Shown here: piece by piece, positions 9,901 through 18,853 of the stretch
Position numbering within the stretch: the first letter of the stretch is position 1
How the letters are laid out: each line of letters begins with the position of its first letter
Assembly (NCBI GenBank): GCA_027600665.1
Contig: JADGJL010000232.1
Span: 7,079-29,948, forward strand
From: Irineochytrium annulatum
Lineage: Eukaryota > Chytridiomycota > Chytridiomycetes > Chytridiales > Chytridiaceae
Reading direction: 5' to 3'
DNA: 22,870 nucleotides
Position numbers and translations under genes: made by a program
The notes under the pieces: generated by a model
Databases searched by the model: none
What the model was told of the DNA's origin: nothing
Seen by the model: the letters and a program-made list of their open reading frames with translations, nothing else

Positions 9901-12347
9901 ACGTACCAAATAAGGTGATTAGCAGTGCTTTCATTAAGCACCATACTAAGTGGCCACCCTAGACTGGCTACCTCCTAATCGGCGATTGTCGGACAACAAC
10001 TCCTCGGCCGGCCGGAAAATGGAAGTTGAGATTTGTTTCAGAGCCTGGCCCTATCTTCACGCCGGAGAGGCCGCTGGAGATATCGATTCGACCAAATCTG
10101 CAGGATTTCGAGGACGTCTTTACGCCAAATAAACATAATATTCTGTTCAGGTTTGTCTTAGTGTACAAAGCCGGCACAGCAATCTAACGCCTCATTGTAT
10201 AGATTATTGGTAAAAGTAAAAGACGCACCAGAAAACTTTCTCTCCGCTCAGCTTACATTCTCGTTACCAATGGTTTGGATGCGCATTCAGCTCTTCGACA
10301 ATGACGTCGAAGTAGCAGCCGGACGCGGTAGAGGCGTCGTAACCCTCCACTCCCTTCAGCTCGTTCAAACCTTCAACGACGATTACCTACCCGGTAACGG
10401 GGCCGCAGTCATATCAGCCACCAACTCCAATGTGGCCCCCGCAGCCAGCTCCAGCCAGACTGCTGCTGGGAAGAAGGAGGCGGAGAGGGCAGAAAAGGCC
10501 GCGGCTGAGAAGAAGGAGAAGGAACGGGAAGAGAGGGAGAAGGAGAGGGAGAAGGCTCTGAAAGAGAACAAGGAGTTAACCGCGAGCGGTTCTTTAGTAA
10601 GACGCTCGCAATTTTGCTTTCGAATGATTTATTAACGTTGCTTCCTTAGGTTCCTCTTACAAAGCACAAATACGTTCTTCAAGGCAGCGTGGAGCAAATC
10701 GAGCTAACGCGGATCCAAAGTGCAGGCACTAAGGATCCGACCGACCCTTCGGGGGCTCGCCCAGCCTCCCGAGCAGGGACTGGTGGCGCCTCCGGCCCGA
10801 AGGCAACGAATTCAGCCAAGAAGAAGAAGTCAGGCGCCGGTTCCGTGGCGGGATCCACCACCGCGGCCTCCCCAAGCGTCGCGGACGCCGCAAGCCCCGC
10901 CGCGGCGCAGGCGCCGTCCGGCTCCCCAGTCTCGGACCCGCTGACGTGGAAGCTGCGCTTGATCTCGACGGATGCCGCGTCCCTGATCGTGGCGCGGGAC
11001 ACGGAGAAAGAGGATCGGTATAAGGCCATTAAGGACGGGTGGGAGGCCGCCCAACCGGGCAGAGCGGCGAAGGCTAAGGAGGCGCGCGAGGCGTATCTAA
11101 AGCAGGTCGAGGCCGGCATGATCAAGCCTATGGTGATCATGGCCGCGCCTCCGATCGTTACACCGATTGCGCTCGCCGCCACCCCGCCGCCGGTGAAAGG
11201 GACGGACCTGCTGTTTAAGCCGTGGACCATCATCAAGGACAACGGCGTGAACGGGAAGCAGCTTAACTCGTTCAGGGACCGGAACCTCAGCGTGTTTAAC
11301 CTCGACGGGAAGCGGCTCTCTGTAGAGGCGTCTCCCATCCCGAATATCTTCGCAAGCCCGATCGGCGCGGAGGTGATACCCGCGTCGTCATCCACCATGC
11401 TCGCGCTTGCCGGTGCTCCGGTCGCTGCGGCGAATGTCTCGGTGATCGGGAGCACTCCGGCCGCAGCTCCTACCAATTCGTCAGGTGGCCCTGGGTCCGC
11501 GGGAACATCAAGGAAGAGCATATCGAAGTCAAACAACGCGGACGGGAGCCGGTCAAGCGTCAACACGCCTCCGCCGGGGGTTGAAGTCACACCCACAGCG
11601 CAAGGCGTGTCGGGCCAGAAGGGCGATCAACAAGTACGGCCAAGCAGCGGTGGGCTGGCAGTCGACACGGCTGGGTCCTTGTCCCGCAACGCGATGGCGC
11701 CTGTGGAAGCCCAAAGGAGGGGCAGCACCATGCCACCACCACCGCCCGAAAGCGCCGCCCTCCGTCGTCAAAGCGCAATGAACATCGGCAGCGACGAGCG
11801 GCTGACACCCGGGATTGACATGTCGGGCGGAGCCTTTTTCCCCGGCGCAAGTCCAACAGGCGCCGACGGCGTCCCGACCCCGTTGTTGGCAGCTCAGGCT
11901 CCGGGGGGCCCCCCTCAGGCGCCCGTAATGAGGATATACTCGCCCTCGACGGGGATCCCAACGCTGCAGCCTCGGGTCCTGACGCCCGAGGAGCGGTCAT
12001 CGCGGGACATGATGCGGGAGGAGATCGTCCAGTCTCACGAGCGGCTGCACGAGCAGACGCGGGTGGCGCGGCAGAAGGACCGGGAGGGGCGGCAGAGGAT
12101 TAGGCAGCAGCTGGCGGAGAAGGTAGAGATGGCGGCGCGGGTGGTGGAGAAGGAGCGGGAGGAGGATCTGTCGAGACGGGAGGCGTACCGGCAGAGGGTG
12201 ATACGGGAGCTGGAGGACGCGGCCAGGAAGGCGATGGAGGCACAGAGGGCGGCTGAGATGGCGGCGCTGGAGGTCAGCAATGCCGAGGAGGCGGCAGCGG
12301 GGATATTGAATGATAAGGAGAAGAAGAAGAAGCCTGGGAAGAGATAG
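6951..12347 (+). CDS. ADGB: Androglobin (calpain-7-like chimera) lacking the globin domain
   Basis: Nine exons: 6951-7415, 7471-8927, 8973-9092, 9152-9261, 9304-9520, 9569-9914, 9963-10150, 10203-10596, 10650-12347. The eight introns are 42-59 nt; the first has an unusual GTTGGT donor. The model gives 1,664 residues. Androglobin landmarks in order: WPEW (90-93) and HVFEDPEG (about 108-115); the calpain-like domain with HSELMRS (348-354), [15 protein letters not shown] (about 398) and [15 protein letters not shown] (about 437); beta-sandwich segments; NSWFVLF (844-850) and [21 protein letters not shown] followed by PGRA (about 1213-1240); and a C-terminal coiled coil (about 1543-1650) ending in a Lys-rich tail. 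Animal androglobin carries a permuted globin split by an IQ motif just before NSWF. Here only a short linker stands there. The Cys before SELMR in the human protein is His here, so protease activity is doubtful. The animal protein acts in the sperm flagellum; a zoospore-flagellum role is inferred. Confidence 0.9.
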
Positions 12348-12965
12348 ATAGAGTTCCGTAGACCAATACATCAACACTTGTTATGAAGGCCTGTCAAATT
12401 CAAACCTGTTGAGAACTCGTCTCAATTTGAGTAAACGACATCAGCATAAACTCGATGAGGATCGCCCAAGGCGTCCGCCGGCATTGCGGACGGGCCGACT
12501 GTTCATTGAATGCACCCCTGGACGCGGACTTCTGGCGGCATGCACCACGTTCGGGCCTCGTGCCGCGATCTGGTCAAGGTTGTAGACCTCGGCTGACGTG
12601 GTCACCGCCGAACTCTGCAACCGCCTGCATCGCCACGAGAGGGGCATGCTCTTCACGGCCGACAGCGTCAGCGTTCTCGGGCAGCTGGCACTTCAGCTCG
12701 GCTTCGCATCCAAGTCCATTGCCGACCTCCTGGGCCATCCGCGCGGCGGACAAATATCTGAGGACGTCGCGGCCAGTCCCGCGGAGACTGTACAGCGCGG
12801 TTCCTCGCGGTGATCGCGTCGAATCGATCTCAGGTTGGTGGATATGCGAGCTGCTCATGCTCGTTCCCCACTTCCATTTCCGATGATTCTGCGAAGCATT
12901 TTTTTCGCGACACTCATTTAAACCTGGCACGCCTGCTCGATCCCACCACAACAGCAGCAATCACG
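12348..12965. other. Intergenic region with an unassigned GC-rich coding-like stretch
   Basis: This 618-nt region separates ADGB from the glycyl-tRNA synthetase start codon. From about 12440 to 12813 it is GC-rich with codon-like periodicity. One plus frame (12598-12813) reads as a plausible helical segment (GMLFTADSVSVLGQLALQL), and the opposite strand is also open for 128 codons (12574-12960). I recognise neither. No good start codon and splice combination was found, so I do not call a gene. The last 200 nt stay open in frame with the synthetase. Confidence 0.4.
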
Positions 12966-15900
12966 ATGTCCGAGTTCGAGGCGATGAAGGAGGACGAGCT
13001 GATCCAGGCCATCGCGGCGCAGGGCGACCTCATCAAAGGCCTCAAGGGGAAGAAAACACCCAAAGACCAGCTGCAGCAGCATGTCGACAAGCTCGTCGCG
13101 CTTAAGGCGGAGCTGGCGAAGAAGGTCGAGGCCAGCAAAGGCAGCAAGGATCGATTCGATCGATCGGCGCTGGAGGGCTTGCTGCTGAAGAGGTTCTTCT
13201 ACGCGCCATCTTTCGCAATCTACGGGGGTATGTATTCGAACTGGTGGTCTTTTGAGGCAGGCGCTAGCGAAGCAAGCATGTACCTGGTTGTTTTATGCGG
13301 CAATTACGCGCCCTCCGGCTCTACACGCTTCCCATTAGGCATTGTTTTTATAGTCCCTAACCACCTATGCTTTCCTCATTTGAGGTGTTGCCGGTCTCTT
13401 CGACTACGGCCCGCCCGGCACGGCTCTCCTCAACAACATCATCTCCCTCTGGCGTCGGCACTTCGTCCTAGAGGAGGACATGCTTGAGATTGAGTGCACC
13501 AACCTCACACCGGAGTCCGTCTTCAAGACCTCGGGCCACGTCGAGCGGTTTGCGGACTACATGGTCACGGATGTGAAGACTGGCGACATCTTCCGAGCGG
13601 ACCACCTTGTCAAGCAAATCCTGAATTCGAGGTTGGACGTGGACGAGCAGATCAGGACGGGCACGTTTGATAAGAAGACGTGGCCGAAGGGGAAGGCAGT
13701 GCCCACGCAGTTGGAGAAGAAGGTGAAGGAGGATTATGAGCTCGTTTTAGAGTCGGTGCGTAATTATCGTTTACAACGGATGAGGACGTACGGTTTTTGA
13801 ACATTACAATACAGCTCGACAACTACCAGGGCGACGATCTTTGGAAACTTATGCAACGATTGGAGATTAAGGCTCCCGAGACGGGCAACGACGTCACTCA
13901 ACCAAAATTATTCAACCTCATGTTTGATACCCAAATCGGCCCCACCGGGCAATTCAGGGGGTAAGCTTTTTTCGCTTTATCAAGTGCGTTTCACTATGTT
14001 GATCCTAATTTTTGGATTCTAGCTTTTTGCGCCCAGAGACATCTCAAGGCCATTTCCTCAACTTCAAGCGCCTCCTTGAATTTAACACCTTCAGCATGCC
14101 CTTCGCCTCGGCCTCCATTGGCAAATCGTTTAGGAATGAGATCTCACCGCGACAGGGTCTAATACGCGTGAGGTGTGTAAACAAAAACCGGGCTTTTCAT
14201 CGATTAACATCTTATTCTACTTGACAGAGAGTTTACCATGGCTGAGATCGAGCACTACGTGGACCCCTTAAAGAAGGATCACCCGCGGTTCGACTCAATT
14301 CGCCATGTTCTCCTGCCCCTGTACCCCGCAAAGAACCAGCTTGAGGGTTCCGGCCCGATCACGATGACTATCGGCGAAGCCGTCGATAAGGGCATTGTGA
14401 ACAACCAGACCCTCGGTTACTTCGTCGCGAGGATCTACTTGTTCCTGACAAAGCTCGGCATTAAGAAGGAGAGGCTGAGGTTCAGGCAGCACATGGCGAA
14501 CGAGATGGCGCATTACGCTTGTGATTGCGTGAGTTTACTGGTTTGCTTTTGTAAATTATCCATTTAACGCATTTTTTTAAAGTGGGACGCCGAGATCCAC
14601 TGCAGCTACGGCTGGATTGAGTGCGTTGGTTGCGCCGACCGATCCGCCTACGACCTCTCTGCGCACTCCCGGGTGACGAACGAGAAGCTCGTCGTGCGCG
14701 AGGAGCTGCCTGAACCGAAGATCTGGGACCACCTCGTGCTCGAGCTTCAGAAAGCCAAGATCGGCCCGACGTTCAAGAAGGACGCGCAGAGCGTCTACGC
14801 GTACTTCAACACGCTGATGGAGGCCGACCGGACGGAGGAGGATGCCTGGGATGAGAAGAAGCTTGAGGAGTTACAGGGCAAGCTTGAGAGCGGTGGCGGG
14901 AGGACAAAGGTCGTTGCGCCGGATGGGAAGGAGTTTGAAATCACCAAAGACATGGTTAAGATCTTCCGGAGGACGGATAAGGTCTTTGGTGAGTTTTATT
15001 CGCGAGTTTCATTATTCCCCGTTTCTCCCTTCGATCAAAAGCACGCTCCTTAGATCCCTCTTTATGGTGCAACTGCCGTTACTTGAGGGCTTACCGGAGG
15101 CGAAAGCTTCTCCGGCCTGACCCAATGGTCCCCGGCGTGCATCCCCAGCCCACAAAGCTGTGGTATTAAAGAGGCATGAGTCATTAGCGTGCGATATCTT
15201 TCGCTCAATGGTCGGGTTCGCCGTTTTGGTGGCCTTGCTTGACCCCGGTTCCTTCTTGCCGAGATGATACCTGTAGTGGTTAATTCTCTTATGGAGCTAG
15301 GGAAATCCATCTCTCCCACTCTTTGATACCCGCGTTCGGTTGTTCATTTGCTCGGACTTCTAACTTTACCGGCCTGTATCAGTTCGCGAGTACACCCCGA
15401 ACGTCATCGAGCCGTCATTCGGTCTCGGCCGGATCATGTACTGCCTCCTTGAGCACATCTTTTGGACCCGCGATCTCGGCAAGGCCACGGACGAGAACCG
15501 CCACGTCCTGAGCTTTCCGACAACGGTCGCGCCCATCCGAGTCCTGATCCTTCCGCTCTCCAACAAGGACGAGTTCAACGCGTACCTTCGCAAGCTCGGC
15601 GACGGTTTGAGGGAGAGGGGTGTGTCCACAAGGGTGGACGCGAGCTCGACTAGCATTGGGAGGAGATATGCGAGGAACGATGAACTTGGCACGCCGTTTG
15701 CCATCACCGTAGACATGCAGACGCCGTTGGATGACACGGTGACGCTGAGGGAGCGGGATTCTTTAAAACAGATCAGGGAATCGGTGTGTAATCGTGCTTT
15801 TCGTTGGGAGCTGCACCCCTAAGTTATGTCTGAAGGTTGCTACGGTTATTGACATCGTTACGTCGCTTGTGGAGGAGCGGACGACGTGGGAAGAGGTCTC

Positions 15901-16036
15901 TGCCAAATACCCCGCCTTCGTCCAACAGGAACTCGATGATGCACCGGCGGCTGTGACGGCGAGTGATGCCAGCCCTGCCAAGAAAGCGAGTGGGTGTCCG
16001 CTGTCGTTTTGCCAATGCTCGAAGGGTGTGATTTAA
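12966..16036 (+). CDS. GRS1: Glycine--tRNA ligase (class II, eukaryotic alpha2 type)
   Basis: It charges tRNA-Gly with glycine using ATP. Eight exons: 12966-13227, 13385-13755, 13815-13960, 14023-14172, 14228-14528, 14583-14988, 15383-15783, 15836-16036. Total 745 residues, against 739 for the human enzyme. Order of features: a WHEP-like N-terminal helical hairpin (1-60), [32 protein letters not shown], class II motif 2 ([10 protein letters not shown] and [11 protein letters not shown], about 295-320), HYACDCWDAE, motif 3 with GLGRI at 559-563, then the anticodon-binding domain containing SIGRRYAR. Six introns are 52-62 nt apart from the 157-nt first one, and the intron at 14989-15382 is exceptional at 394 nt. 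The C terminus carries a short Ala/Ser- and Cys-containing tail of no known function. ATG 12966 is the only in-frame Met, but the frame is open back to about 12757, so a mitochondrial form started at a non-AUG codon is possible. An ATTAAA lies 140 nt past the stop. Confidence 0.95.
15094..15115 (+). repeat. GNRA-capped hairpin inside the long intron
   Basis: An inverted repeat pairs CCGGAG (15094-15099) with CTCCGG (15110-15115). Inside it, G100-C107 and C101-G106 pair (last three digits of the coordinates) around a GAAA loop, leaving a two-base TT bulge. The RNA could fold into a stable GNRA-tetraloop hairpin. It lies in the 394-nt intron of the glycyl-tRNA synthetase gene. The function is unknown. 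Confidence 0.5.
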
Positions 16037-16452
16037 TTTTTTCCTTCGGTTGGCGCGCTGTAGAGGACGGCAAAAAGTAATGATGGATTTCTTTGGACGT
16101 TCTTACGGGCTCATTGTCATAACATTTTGCTCTGTAATTCTGTAAAGCTGTAGATGCGTTTGCAAATAGTTGATTATTAAAGTACGATATGACTGGTATA
16201 TAAAGCCTGAACAAAGAGAATGCGAATTATTTTAAAATTGACAACTGGAGGGTGACGGGGTGAGGCGTAGGGTGCGACGGCGGGTGGGATATTTAATTTA
16301 AATATAAGAGTTAAAATAAAAAAGTAAGAAATAATATATTAACATATTGCCGATCCCAATAAGAAACGTCAAGGTCATCTCTCTCTCTGCTGGGTCGGGC
16401 TTTGATTTTGGCGCAATCCTTAGAGGCTGCAAATCCTCCACACCCACTCCAG
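16037..16452. other. 3' flank of glycyl-tRNA synthetase gene
   Basis: This is noncoding and AT-rich, particularly 16290-16345. An ATTAAA polyadenylation-type hexamer on the plus strand at 16176-16181 probably serves the synthetase transcript. Nothing else was recognised before the similarity to the synthetase resumes near 16453. Confidence 0.5.
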
Positions 16453-17002
16453 CGGTCTCTTGGACTACGGCGTTGCCCGGCACGGCTCTCTTCAACAACA
16501 CCATCTCCTTCTGGCGTCGGCACTCCGTCCTTGAGGACAAGCTCGAGATCGGGTGCACCGGCCTCACACCGAAGTCCGTCTTCAACACCTCGGGCCACGT
16601 CGAGCGCTTTACGGACTACATGGTGACGGACGTGAAGACAGGCGACATCTTCCTAGCGGGCGGACCTCGTCCAGCAGGTCTTGAACTTGAGGCTGTACGT
16701 CGACGAGCAAATCAGGACAGGCACGATGGGCATCAAGGCATTGCCGAAGGAGAAGCTGGTATCCACGGAGCTGGAGTAGAAAGAAGGTCAAGGAGGATAA
16801 CGAGCTGGAGTCGGTGCGTGGCTTTCCGTTTACACCGCGATGAGGAACGACGCTTTCTAAACATTACCATGCAGCTTGACAACTACCAGGGCGACGATGT
16901 TTGTTTGATACCAAATCGGCCCCACCGGGCAATTCAGAGGGTAAGCTTCCTTTGCTTCCGCTCAAGTCTGTTTCTCGATGTTGATCCTTTATTTTGGATG
17001 GG
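16453..17002 (+). pseudogene. Truncated tandem copy of glycyl-tRNA synthetase (exon 2 to intron 3)
   Basis: This stretch aligns with 13392 to about 14018 of the intact gene, which ends some 400 nt upstream. Over 108 nt of exon 2 I counted 11 mismatches (about 90 % identity). The copy keeps the intron after exon 2 (GTGCGT...ATGCAG) and the GTAAGC donor after exon 3, so it arose by DNA duplication and not from an mRNA. Lesions include a one-base insertion just after GACTACGGC, another frame change near 16665, an in-frame TAG at the position of LEKKVK, loss of nine bases near the end of exon 2, and a deletion of about 80 nt in exon 3. It has no start, no motif 2 or 3 and no anticodon-binding domain, so it cannot encode an enzyme. 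No homology was found beyond about 17002. Confidence 0.85.
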
Positions 17003-18101
17003 TATAATTAGCGTCAGTCGTGAAACGCGCCTGTTAACGAGCGCAGGACCTTGCTACGTCTCTGCCTCTGCCTCCACCGCCACCGGCGTTCCCGCCAGTC
17101 AAGCTCAAGCTAGTCTCCTCCGCGCTGAGTCCGACACCAGTCTGCAACGGCGGCGGCGCGTGGTATGACGAGCGACGCGAGCTCGGTCACCGACGCAGCA
17201 AAGGTTTTCCAGCTGTAACGGGTAGGCTTAGGATGGATCCTATGACGGGTTAGATACTGCCGCTAAGGCTGAAGTCTTCTCACTAGCCGGCTACGACGGC
17301 GCCGGCGCCTGACGCGACGGACCATACGGTTACTAACGCGACCGGGATGATTTTGGCGATGCCAGGCTCCTTGATGGCGGACTTCTGGGTGGTGAGCTTC
17401 TCGGTTGGTGGCAGGACTGCGTCTCTGCTCAATGTGAGGCGGACGCAGTGGTTGACGGGTCAACCGTGGGTGGGACGCTCTCCACCTTCCATAGTATCCC
17501 CAGCGTGCTTTTGGTAGTGTTCCTTTCACTCCTGTTTTCGCACTTTTGGTCGCTCTTCGGCCTCTCCCCGCCTTGTTATAGCTTTTCCGTCACTACTTCC
17601 TACTTCCTCTTTACTTTTGTGTCATTCCTGTCTGTTCGGCCTTTCGTTCGCGGCGTACGCTTTGATCGTCGTACTTGATGGCTGCTGAAGTATTATGTCA
17701 TTGCTGGGAATATTCGCCCTGCTTCCCTTTTGAGAATAATTGCTTCGGCTCAAAAATATTTTATTTTGGCAACACACATTCTTTGGAATGTAATCCTCGC
17801 CGCATGTTTCAATAACTTCATTTCCTCGCTGTCTCCACTTGCCACCTGTAATCAATAAATTTCCGTTGTAGTTCCTACCCTGCAACCTTATTTCCTTCAC
17901 GTAAATATTCTGACGCCTTATAAATTCGCTGCCGCAATCATCCTTTCTCCAGCTCCTGTAATTTTTGCAACCAAACGTTTGAAAAAGGGTGTACCATATA
18001 TAGTTTATTCATCAAACAACAAGATGGAGTCGAACATCGCCGCTGCCCCGGGCTTACCCCTGAATACAATTCTCCGTCCTTGAACGTAAAGTCCAAAAAG
18101 T
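17003..18101. other. Unassigned intergenic region
   Basis: There is no recognisable gene here. Positions 17283-17513 are GC-rich and open on both strands (see findings). Positions 17510-17650 form a strongly pyrimidine-rich tract on the plus strand. The rest, 17650-18101, is AT-rich and includes the 3' untranslated region of ridA, which is transcribed from the other strand. Confidence 0.5.
18004..18009 (-). promoter_or_regulatory. Polyadenylation signal for ridA
   Basis: TTTATT on the plus strand reads AATAAA on the minus strand. It lies about 93 nt past the ridA stop codon, a normal distance for a 3' processing signal. Confidence 0.55.
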
Positions 18102-18725
18102 TCACAGCAGCGCAACGCATTCGATCTCCACCAAGACATCACGCGGTAAGCGGGCGACCTTATGAATATTGTAAGGGCGAGCCCGTCCGCAATTATTCGT
18201 AGTATCTTACTTCCACGGCTGACCGAGCCGGGCGGGCATCTCCAAACGCGGCGGCGTAGACCTCATTCATCTTGCTGAAGTCGTTCATGTCCTGAGAGAA
18301 GCGACCTGTTAAACATGCGCCTCTCGTCTGTCTCACTTCACCTTGAGGAAAACGGTGGTCTTCACAACGCGATCAAAAGTGGAACCTCCAGCCTCGACAA
18401 CGGCCTTCAGGTTCTTCAGGGCCTGCTGCGTTTGGGTCGTGATGTCGTTCCCGACCTGCAACCGGGACAGCGAATTAGTAATTCCCATGGGGCCGTATCG
18501 CGGGCCAAGTCCACAAGAGCCGCCACGAACGAACAATGTCCATCGTCTTGGGGTCGAACGGGATCTGGCCAGCCGTGTAGAGGAATCCGTTCGCGGCGAC
18601 GGCTTGCGAGTACGGGCCTGTTGTCAACCGGGGGATGTTAACATGGTGATCGCAATCGACGCGGACGCTGAGATACCAATGGCGCGAGGTGCCATTTCAG
18701 TGGCGACTGTGACGATCCGTTGCAT
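18102..18725 (-). CDS. RidA: RidA family 2-iminobutanoate/2-iminopropanoate deaminase
   Basis: Five exons on the minus strand: 18725-18677, 18617-18535, 18455-18342, 18291-18211, 18158-18102. Introns are 59, 79, 50 and 52 nt; the second has a GTTCGT donor and a TACTAAT branch site. The 127-residue product is the usual RidA length. Family signatures in order: AIGPYSQAV (15-23), [54 protein letters not shown] and EIECVAL. Arg105 and Glu120 fall exactly at the E. coli RidA active-site numbers. RidA hydrolyses reactive enamine/imine intermediates released by PLP enzymes such as threonine dehydratase. I see no long mitochondrial presequence, so it is probably cytosolic, although fungi often keep a mitochondrial paralogue. 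It is divergently transcribed from the 5-phosphatase gene, with 128 nt between start codons. Confidence 0.95.
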
Positions 18726-18853
18726 GTTGAGTCGACAGGCAGTCAGCACAATCTTGAAATGGAATCAATCTTAAGAAAGAGGCGATTTCAGTTTCGGCAC
18801 CCGACTCCCATTATTGCAACCTGACCCGGCTCGCCAGAGGTTCCCGATCCGAG
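18726..18853. promoter_or_regulatory. Compact divergent promoter, RidA / inositol 5-phosphatase
   Basis: Only 128 nt separate the two start codons, so both 5' untranslated regions and any core promoters must lie here or overlap coding DNA. No TATA box was found. Confidence 0.55.

Noticed and set aside
10679..11596. 305-codon open frame on the minus strand within ADGB exon 9
   Set aside because: It is antisense to a recognised androglobin exon in low-complexity, GC-rich DNA. Its Ala/Gly/Pro/Ser composition is typical of a shadow frame.
14989..15382. Intronic C/D or H/ACA snoRNA, or tRNA, in the long intron
   Set aside because: Only partial box-like strings (ATGATAC, CTGA) occur, in the wrong order, and no cloverleaf could be drawn.
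16453..17002. Processed (retro-copied) GlyRS pseudogene
   Set aside because: The copy retains intron sequence and GT/AG borders and shows no poly(A) tail, so a DNA duplication fits better.
18010..18075. tRNA-like T-arm string (GATGTTCGACTCCATC on the minus strand) near the ridA 3' end
   Set aside because: The loop has eight bases, the stem only four pairs, and no matching D-arm, anticodon arm or acceptor stem was found.
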